From positions 46,001-110,000 of the forward strand of contig JAMASW010000048.1 of assembly GCA_030522415.1 (NCBI GenBank): a stretch of DNA of 64,000 nt, in the 5' to 3' direction. The notes under the pieces are model-generated. The model was not told where the DNA came from, searched no databases, and saw only the letters and a list, made by a program, of their open reading frames with translations. Positions within the stretch are counted from its first letter, which is position 1, and every line of letters begins with the position of its first letter. Below, piece by piece: positions 11,964 through 25,195 of the stretch. The DNA is from Channallabes apus (lineage: Eukaryota; Chordata; Actinopteri; Siluriformes; Clariidae). Position numbers and translations under genes: made by a program.

Positions 11964-13902
11964 CTGCTATTATATACAGTAAATAGGTTCGTAAAAGGTA
12001 CAATGTCTTCCGTTCATTCAGTTGCTTAAATCACAAAGAACTACCCCAACAAATAGCACTTACCAAATGATACAGACAGGTCAGAACCATTGTTAGGGTA
12101 TCAAATGTGACCATCAAGCTAACTCTCTACTTCAGTCAATTTTCAATTACAAAAATTACCAATAAGACATCAAAACTAGTAAAGAATTACATACCAGCTT
12201 TTGTAGAAATTCTTCATTGGGAATCGGCCAACATCTACAGAAGAATTCCCAGAAGACAGAAATGCCCAACACACCGATGAGACTGCCCCAAAGAGAAGCA
12301 CTTATGAATCTGCTGTAAATCAGTGCTCCTGTTTGAAGTAATCTAATTGTGATTCCTGTTGAAAATACTCAATGTTGTCCAAAATTAAACTTACTTATTA
12401 ACTGCCAAAAAAGGACACTTGTTTGATCAAGCCAACTCAAATCACACCAACAAATAGCACTTACCAATTTATTCCAGAAGGTCAGCAACATTGTTAGGCT
12501 ATCAGTTTTGACAATAAAACATGTAGACTTCTTTATAGACCCTTTTGCCCTAATTCCCACTACATAATCTTAAAATTTACCTGTAGCCTTTTTCAAAAAG
12601 TTTGCCCTGATTCTTGACCAGTTTTTCATTCTGAAGAAACAGGCTTAGCAATGGTTCATTTAAATGCTCAGGGTCAGACCAAGACTTGAGGTGGTTCACA
12701 GTCCAACCCACAACATTCACACAATAGAAGTGATCATGGTCTATTACTCCATGGTCAACAACCATGGTGATTCACACATTGATGGCCAATTATTACTCTT
12801 GATTGGATGTAGTTAAATTGTAGTTTCATTGTGGTATTTGCAAACTTGCTCCAGTATAACTTACCAGGTTGATCATGCATTTTAATGTGGAATAGTTTAA
12901 CCATATTTTACAAACTTGCAATATGCTGTTCACCCCTAGGCAAGCAGCATACCTGCAGATCCATACTTTGTCTTTTGCAGTGGAAATTCGTTGAAAGTTG
13001 CCCCAATTTGCTTGCACTTACAGTAAAAATGCAGTAAATGTGCAACAATTAGGGTAACATTCAGTGATACGATGTAGAACCCACTTTCAGTATGGTCACT
13101 TTCAGTCAATTCAGTAATGTTCAAAACTCAGATGATACTGCCCAAAAGAGGTGCACATTAAATTCAGTGAAACATGTGCTAAAGTTTGAAGGAATCAAAA
13201 CCCATTGTTTGTGCAAAGCATTTTCAGACTGACTCTGTATAAGTTGTAAATTTTTCTTTAAGGTGCTTTAATCACTAAAAACTACCCCAACAAATAGCAC
13301 TTACCAAATGATTCAGACAGGTCAGCACCATTGTTAGGGTATCAACTGTGATAATGATGCCAACTGATTTCATTTTTATACATGAGTAGCCTACCAAAAA
13401 ACAATGAGTACACAACCAAACCATGACAGCTTTTGTAGATAATTTTCGAAATCTGTCATGTACCAACATCTACAGATCAACTGAAGTAGTCAAAAAAAGG
13501 GTTCAGGAAGTGGGCCACACGGATGAGACTGCCCCAAAGAGAAGCACTTATGAATCTGCTGTAAATCAGTGCTCCTATTTGAAGTAATCTAATTGTGATT
13601 CCTATTGAAAATACTTTGTTGGAAAATGCTGTCCAATATTTCATAATTGAATCTGCAAATCCCTTGATCTACACTTGATTTGTGCAGTGGAAAGTCACTA
13701 AAGGTCACCCCAACTCGTTTGCACTTACACTGCAAATGAGGTAAATGTGTTACAGTTAGGGTAACGCTCAGCAAATCAATGCAGGCCTCAGTCAAATGAT
13801 GGTTCATATACAGACGAAATTGCCCCAAAGAGTAGCACTTATTGAATCTATGAAATCTGTGCTTCTGTTTGAAACAATCTCAATCTTTTGAAGCCATTTG
13901 GT
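11964..13902. repeat. HOR unit 7, full A-B-C1-C2-D (1939 bp)
   Basis: First unit of the four-unit 7951-bp super-repeat. Distinctive variants are GTTAGGCTATC, CACAACATTCAC and GATCATGG in B, then GGCCAATTATT, CCCCAATTTGC and AAAATGCAG in C1. All recur in unit 11 and several in unit 18. Confidence 0.85.
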
Positions 13903-15303
13903 CTGCTATTATATACAGTTAAATAGGTTCGTAAAAGTTACAATGTCTTCCGTTCATTCAGTTGCTTAAATCACAAAGAACTACCCCAACAAATAGCACT
14001 TACCAAATGATACAGACAGGTCAGAACCATTGTTAGGGTATCAAATGTGACCATCAAGCTAACTCTCTACTTCACTGAATTTTCAATGACAAAAATTACC
14101 AATAAGACATCAAAACTATTAAAGAATTACATACCAGCTTTTGTAGAAATTCTTCATTGGGAATCGACCAACATCTACAGAAGAATTCCCAGAAGACAGA
14201 AATGCCCAGTTATTACTCTTGATTGGATGTAGTTAAATTGTAGTTTCATTGTGGTATTTGAAAACTTGCTCCAGTATAACTTACCAGGTTGATCATGCAT
14301 TTTAATGTGGAATAGTTTAACCATATTTTACAAACTTGCAATATGCTGTTCACCCCTAGGCAAGCAGCATGCCTGCAGATCCATACTTTGTCTTTTGCAG
14401 TGGAAATTCGTTGAAAGTTGCCCCAACTTGCTTGCACTTACAGTAAAAATGTAGTAAATGCGCAACAATTAGGGTAACATTCAGTGATACGATGTAGGAC
14501 CCACTTAATTCAGTAATGTTCAAAACTCAGATGATACTGCCCAAAAGAGGTGCACATTAAATTCAGTGAAACATGTGCTAAAGTTTGAAGGAATCTAAAC
14601 CCATTGTTTGTGCAAAGCATTTTCAGCCTGACACTGTATAAGTTGTAAATTTTTCTTTAAGGTGCTTAACTCACTAAAAACTACCCCAACAAATAGCACT
14701 TACCAAATGATTCAGACAGGTCAGCACCATTGTTAGGGTATCAACTGTGATAATGATGCCAACTGATTTCATTTTTATACATGAGTAGCCTACCAAAAAA
14801 CAATGAGTACACAACCAAACCATGCCAGCATTTGTAGATAATTTTCGAAATCTGTCATGTACCAACATCTACAGATCAACTGAAGTAGTCAAAAAAAAGG
14901 TTCAGGAAGTGTGCCACACGGATGAGACTGCCCCAAAGAGAAGCACTTATGAATCTGCTGTAAATCAGTGCTCCTATTTGAAGTAATCTAATTGTGATTC
15001 CTATTGAAAATACTTTGTTGGAAAATGCTGTCCAATATTTCATAATTGAATCTGCAAATCCCTTGATCTACACTTGATTTGTGCAGTGGAAAGTCACTAA
15101 AGGTCGCCCCAACTTGTTTGCACTTACACTGCAAATGACGTAAATGTGTTACAGTTAGGGTAACGCTCAGCAAATCAATGCAGGCCTCAGTCAAATGATG
15201 GTTCATATACAGACGAAATTGCCCCAAAGAGTAGCACTTATTGAATCTATGAAATCTGTGCTTCTGTTTGAAACAATCTCAATCTTTTGAAGCCATTTGA
15301 ACT
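13903..15303. repeat. HOR unit 8, short A-C1-C2-D (1401 bp)
   Basis: Module B is missing through the same A/C1 junction as in unit 3. The A subtype is ACTGAATTTTCAATGAC and C1 carries AAATGCGCAAC, both shared with units 12, 19 and 20. Confidence 0.85.
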
Positions 15304-17244
15304 CTGCTATTATATACAGTAAATAGGTTCGTAAAAGGTACAATGTCTTCCGTTCATTCAGTTGCTTAAATCACAAAGAACTACCCCAACAAATAGCACT
15401 TACCAAATGATACAGACAGGTCAGAACCATTGTTAGGGTATCAAATGTGACCATCAAGCTAACTCTCTACTTCAGTCAATTTTCAATTACAAAAATTACC
15501 AATAAGACATCAAAACTAGTAAAGAATTACATACCAGCTTTTGTAGAAATTCTTCATTGGGAATCGGCCAACATCTACAGAAGAATTCCCAGAAGACAGA
15601 AATGCCCAACACACCGATGAGACTGCCCCAAAGAGAAGCACTTATGAATCTGCTGTAAATCAGTGCTCCTGTTTGAAGTAATCTAATTGTGATTCCTGTT
15701 GAAAATACTCAATGTTGTCCAAAATTAAACTTACTTATTAACTGCCAAAAAAGGACACTTGTTTGATCAAGCCAACTCAAATCACACCAACAAATAGCAC
15801 TTACCAATTTATTCCAGAAGGTCAGCACCATTGTTAGGGTATCAGTTTTGACAATAAAACAGGTAGACTTCTTTATAGACCCTTTTGCCCTAATTCCCAC
15901 TACATAATCTTAAAATTTACCTGTAGCCTTTTTCAAAAAGTTTGCCCTGATTCTTGACCAGTTTTTCATTCTGAAGAAACAGGCTTAGCAATGGTTCATT
16001 TAAATGCTCAGGGTCAGACCAAGACTTGAGGTGGTTCACAGTCCAACCCACACCATTCACACAATAGAAGTGATGATGGTCTATTACTCCATGGTCAACA
16101 ACCATGGTGATTCACACATTGATGGCCAGTTATTACTCTTGATTGGATGTAGTTAAATTGTAGTTTCATTGTGGTATTTGCAAACTTGCTCCAGTATAAC
16201 TTACCAGGTTGATCATGCATTTTAATGTGAAATAGTTTAACCATATTTTACAAACTTGCAATATGCTGTTCACCCCTAGGCAAGCAGCATACCTGCAGAT
16301 CCATACTTTGTCTTTTGCAGTGGAAATTCGTTGAAAGTTGCCCCAACTTTCTTGCACTTACAGTAAAAATGTAGTAAATGTGCAACAATTAGGGTAACAT
16401 TCAGTGATACGATGTAGAACCCACTTTCAGTATGGTCACTTTCAGTCAATTCAGTAATGTTCAAAACTCAGATGATAATGCCCAAAAGAGGTGCACATTA
16501 AATTCAGTGAAACATGTGCTAAAGTTTGAAGGAATCAAAACCCATTGTTTGTGCAAAGCATTTTCAGCCTGACTCTGTATAAGTTGTAAATTTTTCTTTA
16601 AGGTGCTTTAATCACTAAAAACTACCCCAACAAATAGCACTTACCAAATGATTCAGACAGGTCAGCACCATTGTTAGGGTATCAACTGTGATAATGATGC
16701 CAACTGATTTCATTTTTATACATGAGTAGCCTACCAAAAAACAATGAGTACACAACCAAACCATGACAGCTTTTGTAGATAATTTTCGAAATCTGTCATG
16801 TACCAACATCTACAGATCAACTGAAGTAGTCAAAAAAAGGGTTCAGGAAGTGTGCCACACACGGATGAGACTGCCCCAAAGAGAAGCACTTATGAATCTG
16901 CTGTAAATCAGTGCTCCTATTTGAAGTAATCTAATTGTGATTCCTATTGAAAATACTTTGTTGGAAAATGCTGTCCAATATTTCATAATTGAATCTGCAA
17001 ATCCCTTGATCTACACTTGATTTGTGCAGTGGAAAGTCACTAAAGGTCACCCCAACTTGTTTGCACTTACACTGCAAATGAGGTAAATGTGTTACTGTTA
17101 GGGTAACGCTCAGCAAATCAATGCAGGCCTCAGTCAAATGATGGTTCATATACAGACGAAATTGCCCCAAAGAGTAGCACTTATTGAATCTATGAAATCT
17201 GTGCTTCTGTTTGAAACAATCTCAATCTTTTGAAGCCATTTGGT
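15304..17244. repeat. HOR unit 9, full A-B-C1-C2-D (1941 bp)
   Basis: A full unit with AATGTGAAATAG and GATAATGCCC in C1, CACACACGG at the end of C2 and GTTACTGTTAG in D. The same combination is seen in unit 13. Confidence 0.85.
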
Positions 17245-19914
17245 CTGCTTTTATATACAGTAAATAGGTTCGTAAAAGGTACAATTTCTTCCGTTCATTC
17301 AGTTGCTTAAATCACAAAGAACTACCCCAACAAATAGCACTTACCAAATGATACAGACAGGTCAGAACCATTGTTAGGGTATCAAAGGTGACCATCAAGC
17401 TAACTCTCTACTTCAATCAATTTTCAATTACAAAAATTACCAATAACAGATCAAAACTAGTAAAGAATTACATACCAGCTTTTGTAGAAATTCTTCATTG
17501 GGAATCGACCAACATCTACAGAAGAATTCCCAGAAGACAGAAATGTCCAACACTGCCCCAAAGAGAAGCACTTATGAATCTGCTGTAAATCAGTGCTCCT
17601 GTTTGAAGTAATCTAATTGTGATTCCTGTTGAAAATACTCAATGTTGTCCAAAATTAAACTTACTTATTAACTGCCAAAAAAGGACAGTTGTTTGATCAA
17701 GCCAACTCAAATCACACCAACAAATAGCACTTACCAATATATTCCAGAAGGTCAGCACCATTGTTAGGGTATCAGTTTTGACAATAAAACATGTAGACTT
17801 CTTTATAGACCCTTTTGCCCTAATTCCCAGTACATAATCTTAAAATTTACCTGTAGCCTTTTTCAAAAAGTTTGCCCTGATTCTTGACCAGTTTTTCATT
17901 CTGAAGAAACAGGCTTAGCAATGGTTCATTTAAATGCTCAGGGTCAGACCAAGACTTGAGGTGGTTCACAGTCCAACCCACACCATTCACACAATAGAAG
18001 TGATGATGGTCTATTACTCCATGGTCAACAACCATGGTGATTCACACATTGATGGCCAGTTATTACTCTTGATTGGATGTAGTTAAATTGTAGTTTCATT
18101 GTGGTATTTGCAAACTTGCTCCAGTATAACTTACCAGGTTGATCATGCATTTTAATGTGGAATAGTTTAACCATATTTTACAAACTTGCAATATGCTGTT
18201 CACCCCTAGGCAAGCAGCATGCCTGCAGATCCATACTTTGTCTTTTGCAGTGGAAATTCGTTGAAAGTTGCCCCAACTTGCTTGCACTTACAGTAAAAAT
18301 GTAGTAAATGTGCAACAATTAGGGTAACATTCAGTGATACGATGTAGAACCCACTTTCAGTATGGTCACTTTCAGTCAATTCAGTAATGTTCAAAACTCA
18401 GATGATACTGCCCAAAAGAGGTGCACATTAAATTCAGTGAAACATGTGCTAAAGTTTGAAGGAATCAAAACCCATTGTTTGTGCAAAGCATTTTCAGCCT
18501 GACTCTGTATAAGTTGTAAATTTTTCTTTAAGGTGCTTTAATCACTAAAAACTACCCCAACAAATAGCACTTACCAAATGATACAGACAGGTCAGAACCA
18601 TTGTTAGGGTATCAAAGGTGACCATCAAGCTAACTCTCTACTTCAATCAATTTTCAATTACAAAAATTACCAATAACAGATCAAAACTAGTAAAGAATTA
18701 CATACCAGCTTTTGTAGAAATTCTTCATTGGGAATCGACCAACATCTACAGAAGAATTCCCAGAAGACAGAAATGTCCAACAATGGTCAACAACCATGGT
18801 GATTCACACATTGATGACCAGTTATTACTCTTGATTGGATGTAGTTAAATTGTAGTTTCATTGTGGTATTTGCAAACTTGCTCCAGTATAACTTACCAGG
18901 TTGATCATGCATTTTAATGTGGAATAGTTTAACCATATTTTACAAACTTGCAATATGCTGTTCACCCCTAGGCAAGCAGCATGCCTGCAGATCCATACTT
19001 TGTCTTTTGCAGTGGAAATTCGTTGAAAGTTGCCCCAACTTGCTTGCACTTACAGTAAAAATGTAGTAAATGTGCAACAATTAGGGTAACATTCAGTGAT
19101 ACGATGTAGAACCCACTTAATTCAGTAATGTTCAAAACTCAGATGATACTGCACAAAAGAGGTGCACATTAAATTCAGTGAAACATGTGCTAAAGTTTGA
19201 AGGAATCAAAACCCATTGTTTGTGCAAAGCATTTTCAGCCTGACTCTGTATAAGTTGTAAATTTTTCTTTAAGGTGCTTTAATCACTAAAAACTACCCCA
19301 ACAAATAGCACTTACCAAATGATTCAGACAGGTCAGCACCATTGTTAGGGTATCAACTGTGATAATGATGCCAACTGATTTCATTTTTATACATGAGTAG
19401 CCTACCAAAAAACAATGAGTACACAACCAAACCATGACAGCTTTTGTAGATAATTTTCGAAATCTGTCATGTACCAACATCTACAGATCAACTGAAGTAG
19501 TCAAAAAAAGGGTTCAGGAAGTGTGCCACACACGGATGAGACTGCCCCAAAGAGAAGCACTTATGAATCTGCTGTAAATCAGTGCTCCTATTTGAAGTAA
19601 TCTAATTGTGATTCCTATTGAAAATACTTTGTTGGAAAATGCTGTCCAATATTTCATAATTGAATCTGCAAATCCCTTGATCTACACTTGATTTGTGCAG
19701 TGGAAAGTCACTAAAGGTCACCCCAACTTGTTTGCACTTACACTGCAAATGAGGTAAATGTGTTACAGTTAGGGTAACGCTCAGCAAATCAATGCAGGCC
19801 TCAGTCAAATGATGGTTCATATACAGACGAAATTGCCCCAAAGAGTAGCACTTATTGAATCTATGAAATCTGTGCTTCTGTTTGAAATCTCAATCTTTTG
19901 AAGCCATTTGAACT
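17245..19914. repeat. HOR unit 10, long A-B-C1-A'-C1-C2-D (2670 bp)
   Basis: After the first C1, the array returns to an A-type X box (near 18552) instead of C2. This A' block joins C1 through an internal deletion of most of B, near 18782, that keeps the CCATGGT-N5-ACCATGG inverted repeat. It closes the first copy of the 7951-bp super-repeat; its D ends with GAAATCTC, unlike unit 14. Confidence 0.85.
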
Positions 19915-21853
19915 CTGCTATTATATACAGTAAATAGGTTCGTAAAAGGTACAATGTCTTCCGTTCATTCAGTTGCTTAAATCACAAAGAACTACCCCAA
20001 CAAATAGCACTTACCAAATGATACAGACAGGTCAGAACCATTGTTAGGGTATCAAATGTGACCATCAAGCTAACTCTCTACTTCAGTCAATTTTCAATTA
20101 CAAAAATTACCAATAAGACATCAAAACTAGTAAAGAATTACATACCAGCTTTTGTAGAAATTCTTCATTGGGAATCGGCCAACATCTACAGAAGAATTCC
20201 CAGAAGACAGAAATGCCCAACACACCGATGAGACTGCCCCAAAGAGAAGCACTTATGAATCTGCTGTAAATCAGTGCTCCTGTTTGAAGTAATCTAATTG
20301 TGATTCCTGTTGAAAATACTCAATGTTGTCCAAAATTAAACTTACTTATTAACTGCCAAAAAAGGACACTTGTTTGATCAAGCCAACTCAAATCACACCA
20401 ACAAATAGCACTTACCAATTTATTCCAGAAGGTCAGCAACATTGTTAGGCTATCAGTTTTGACAATAAAACATGTAGACTTCTTTATAGACCCTTTTGCC
20501 CTAATTCCCACTACATAATCTTAAAATTTACCTGTAGCCTTTTTCAAAAAGTTTGCCCTGATTCTTGACCAGTTTTTCATTCTGAAGAAACAGGCTTAGC
20601 AATGGTTCATTTAAATGCTCAGGGTCAGACCAAGACTTGAGGTGGTTCACAGTCCAACCCACAACATTCACACAATAGAAGTGATCATGGTCTATTACTC
20701 CATGGTCAACAACCATGGTGATTCACACATTGATGGCCAATTATTACTCTTGATTGGATGTAGTTAAATTGTAGTTTCATTGTGGTATTTGCAAACTTGC
20801 TCCAGTATAACTTACCAGGTTGATCATGCATTTTAATGTGGAATAGTTTAACCATATTTTACAAACTTGCAATATGCTGTTCACCCCTAGGCAAGCAGCA
20901 TACCTGCAGATCCATACTTTGTCTTTTGCAGTGGAAATTCGTTGAAAGTTGCCCCAATTTGCTTGCACTTACAGTAAAAATGCAGTAAATGTGCAACAAT
21001 TAGGGTAACATTCAGTGATACGATGTAGAACCCACTTTCAGTATGGTCACTTTCAGTCAATTCAGTAATGTTCAAAACTCAGATGATACTGCCCAAAAGA
21101 GGTGCACATTAAATTCAGTGAAACATGTGCTAAAGTTTGAAGGAATCAAAACCCATTGTTTGTGCAAAGCATTTTCAGACTGACTCTGTATAAGTTGTAA
21201 ATTTTTCTTTAAGGTGCTTTAATCACTAAAAACTACCCCAACAAATAGCACTTACCAAATGATTCAGACAGGTCAGCACCATTGTTAGGGTATCAACTGT
21301 GATAATGATGCCAACTGATTTCATTTTTATACATGAGTAGCCTACCAAAAAACAATGAGTACACAACCAAACCATGACAGCTTTTGTAGATAATTTTCGA
21401 AATCTGTCATGTACCAACATCTACAGATCAACTGAAGTAGTCAAAAAAAGGGTTCAGGAAGTGGGCCACACGGATGAGACTGCCCCAAAGAGAAGCACTT
21501 ATGAATCTGCTGTAAATCAGTGCTCCTATTTGAAGTAATCTAATTGTGATTCCTATTGAAAATACTTTGTTGGAAAATGCTGTCCAATATTTCATAATTG
21601 AATCTGCAAATCCCTTGATCTACACTTGATTTGTGCAGTGGAAAGTCACTAAAGGTCACCCCAACTCGTTTGCACTTACACTGCAAATGAGGTAAATGTG
21701 TTACAGTTAGGGTAACGCTCAGCAAATCAATGCAGGCCTCAGTCAAATGATGGTTCATATACAGACGAAATTGCCCCAAAGAGTAGCACTTATTGAATCT
21801 ATGAAATCTGTGCTTCTGTTTGAAACAATCTCAATCTTTTGAAGCCATTTGGT
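19915..21853. repeat. HOR unit 11, full A-B-C1-C2-D (1939 bp)
   Basis: Copy of unit 7 at offset 7951, carrying all of that unit's rare variants. Confidence 0.85.
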
Positions 21854-23254
21854 CTGCTATTATATACAGTTAAATAGGTTCGTAAAAGTTACAATGTCTT
21901 CCGTTCATTCAGTTGCTTAAATCACAAAGAACTACCCCAACAAATAGCACTTACCAAATGATACAGACAGGTCAGAACCATTGTTAGGGTATCAAATGTG
22001 ACCATCAAGCTAACTCTCTACTTCACTGAATTTTCAATGACAAAAATTACCAATAAGACATCAAAACTATTAAAGAATTACATACCAGCTTTTGTAGAAA
22101 TTCTTCATTGGGAATCGACCAACATCTACAGAAGAATTCCCAGAAGACAGAAATGCCCAGTTATTACTCTTGATTGGATGTAGTTAAATTGTAGTTTCAT
22201 TGTGGTATTTGAAAACTTGCTCCAGTATAACTTACCAGGTTGATCATGCATTTTAATGTGGAATAGTTTAACCATATTTTACAAACTTGCAATATGCTGT
22301 TCACCCCTAGGCAAGCAGCATGCCTGCAGATCCATACTTTGTCTTTTGCAGTGGAAATTCGTTGAAAGTTGCCCCAACTTGCTTGCACTTACAGTAAAAA
22401 TGTAGTAAATGCGCAACAATTAGGGTAACATTCAGTGATACGATGTAGGACCCACTTAATTCAGTAATGTTCAAAACTCAGATGATACTGCCCAAAAGAG
22501 GTGCACATTAAATTCAGTGAAACATGTGCTAAAGTTTGAAGGAATCTAAACCCATTGTTTGTGCAAAGCATTTTCAGCCTGACACTGTATAAGTTGTAAA
22601 TTTTTCTTTAAGGTGCTTAACTCACTAAAAACTACCCCAACAAATAGCACTTACCAAATGATTCAGACAGGTCAGCACCATTGTTAGGGTATCAACTGTG
22701 ATAATGATGCCAACTGATTTCATTTTTATACATGAGTAGCCTACCAAAAAACAATGAGTACACAACCAAACCATGCCAGCATTTGTAGATAATTTTCGAA
22801 ATCTGTCATGTACCAACATCTACAGATCAACTGAAGTAGTCAAAAAAAAGGTTCAGGAAGTGTGCCACACGGATGAGACTGCCCCAAAGAGAAGCACTTA
22901 TGAATCTGCTGTAAATCAGTGCTCCTATTTGAAGTAATCTAATTGTGATTCCTATTGAAAATACTTTGTTGGAAAATGCTGTCCAATATTTCATAATTGA
23001 ATCTGCAAATCCCTTGATCTACACTTGATTTGTGCAGTGGAAAGTCACTAAAGGTCGCCCCAACTTGTTTGCACTTACACTGCAAATGACGTAAATGTGT
23101 TACAGTTAGGGTAACGCTCAGCAAATCAATGCAGGCCTCAGTCAAATGATGGTTCATATACAGACGAAATTGCCCCAAAGAGTAGCACTTATTGAATCTA
23201 TGAAATCTGTGCTTCTGTTTGAAACAATCTCAATCTTTTGAAGCCATTTGAACT
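21854..23254. repeat. HOR unit 12, short A-C1-C2-D (1401 bp)
   Basis: Copy of unit 8 at offset 7951; module B missing and C1 with AAATGCGCAAC. Confidence 0.85.
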
Positions 23255-25195
23255 CTGCTATTATATACAGTAAATAGGTTCGTAAAAGGTACAATGTCTT
23301 CCGTTCATTCAGTTGCTTAAATCACAAAGAACTACCCCAACAAATAGCACTTACCAAATGATACAGACAGGTCAGAACCATTGTTAGGGTATCAAATGTG
23401 ACCATCAAGCTAACTCTCTACTTCAGTCAATTTTCAATTACAAAAATTACCAATAAGACATCAAAACTAGTAAAGAATTACATACCAGCTTTTGTAGAAA
23501 TTCTTCATTGGGAATCGGCCAACATCTACAGAAGAATTCCCAGAAGACAGAAATGCCCAACACACCGATGAGACTGCCCCAAAGAGAAGCACTTATGAAT
23601 CTGCTGTAAATCAGTGCTCCTGTTTGAAGTAATCTAATTGTGATTCCTGTTGAAAATACTCAATGTTGTCCAAAATTAAACTTACTTATTAACTGCCAAA
23701 AAAGGACACTTGTTTGATCAAGCCAACTCAAATCACACCAACAAATAGCACTTACCAATTTATTCCAGAAGGTCAGCACCATTGTTAGGGTATCAGTTTT
23801 GACAATAAAACAGGTAGACTTCTTTATAGACCCTTTTGCCCTAATTCCCACTACATAATCTTAAAATTTACCTGTAGCCTTTTTCAAAAAGTTTGCCCTG
23901 ATTCTTGACCAGTTTTTCATTCTGAAGAAACAGGCTTAGCAATGGTTCATTTAAATGCTCAGGGTCAGACCAAGACTTGAGGTGGTTCACAGTCCAACCC
24001 ACACCATTCACACAATAGAAGTGATGATGGTCTATTACTCCATGGTCAACAACCATGGTGATTCACACATTGATGGCCAGTTATTACTCTTGATTGGATG
24101 TAGTTAAATTGTAGTTTCATTGTGGTATTTGCAAACTTGCTCCAGTATAACTTACCAGGTTGATCATGCATTTTAATGTGAAATAGTTTAACCATATTTT
24201 ACAAACTTGCAATATGCTGTTCACCCCTAGGCAAGCAGCATACCTGCAGATCCATACTTTGTCTTTTGCAGTGGAAATTCGTTGAAAGTTGCCCCAACTT
24301 TCTTGCACTTACAGTAAAAATGTAGTAAATGTGCAACAATTAGGGTAACATTCAGTGATACGATGTAGAACCCACTTTCAGTATGGTCACTTTCAGTCAA
24401 TTCAGTAATGTTCAAAACTCAGATGATAATGCCCAAAAGAGGTGCACATTAAATTCAGTGAAACATGTGCTAAAGTTTGAAGGAATCAAAACCCATTGTT
24501 TGTGCAAAGCATTTTCAGCCTGACTCTGTATAAGTTGTAAATTTTTCTTTAAGGTGCTTTAATCACTAAAAACTACCCCAACAAATAGCACTTACCAAAT
24601 GATTCAGACAGGTCAGCACCATTGTTAGGGTATCAACTGTGATAATGATGCCAACTGATTTCATTTTTATACATGAGTAGCCTACCAAAAAACAATGAGT
24701 ACACAACCAAACCATGACAGCTTTTGTAGATAATTTTCGAAATCTGTCATGTACCAACATCTACAGATCAACTGAAGTAGTCAAAAAAAGGGTTCAGGAA
24801 GTGTGCCACACACGGATGAGACTGCCCCAAAGAGAAGCACTTATGAATCTGCTGTAAATCAGTGCTCCTATTTGAAGTAATCTAATTGTGATTCCTATTG
24901 AAAATACTTTGTTGGAAAATGCTGTCCAATATTTCATAATTGAATCTGCAAATCCCTTGATCTACACTTGATTTGTGCAGTGGAAAGTCACTAAAGGTCA
25001 CCCCAACTTGTTTGCACTTACACTGCAAATGAGGTAAATGTGTTACTGTTAGGGTAACGCTCAGCAAATCAATGCAGGCCTCAGTCAAATGATGGTTCAT
25101 ATACAGACGAAATTGCCCCAAAGAGTAGCACTTATTGAATCTATGAAATCTGTGCTTCTGTTTGAAACAATCTCAATCTTTTGAAGCCATTTGGT
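23255..25195. repeat. HOR unit 13, full A-B-C1-C2-D (1941 bp)
   Basis: Copy of unit 9 at offset 7951, including GATAATGCCC and GTTACTGTTAG. Confidence 0.85.
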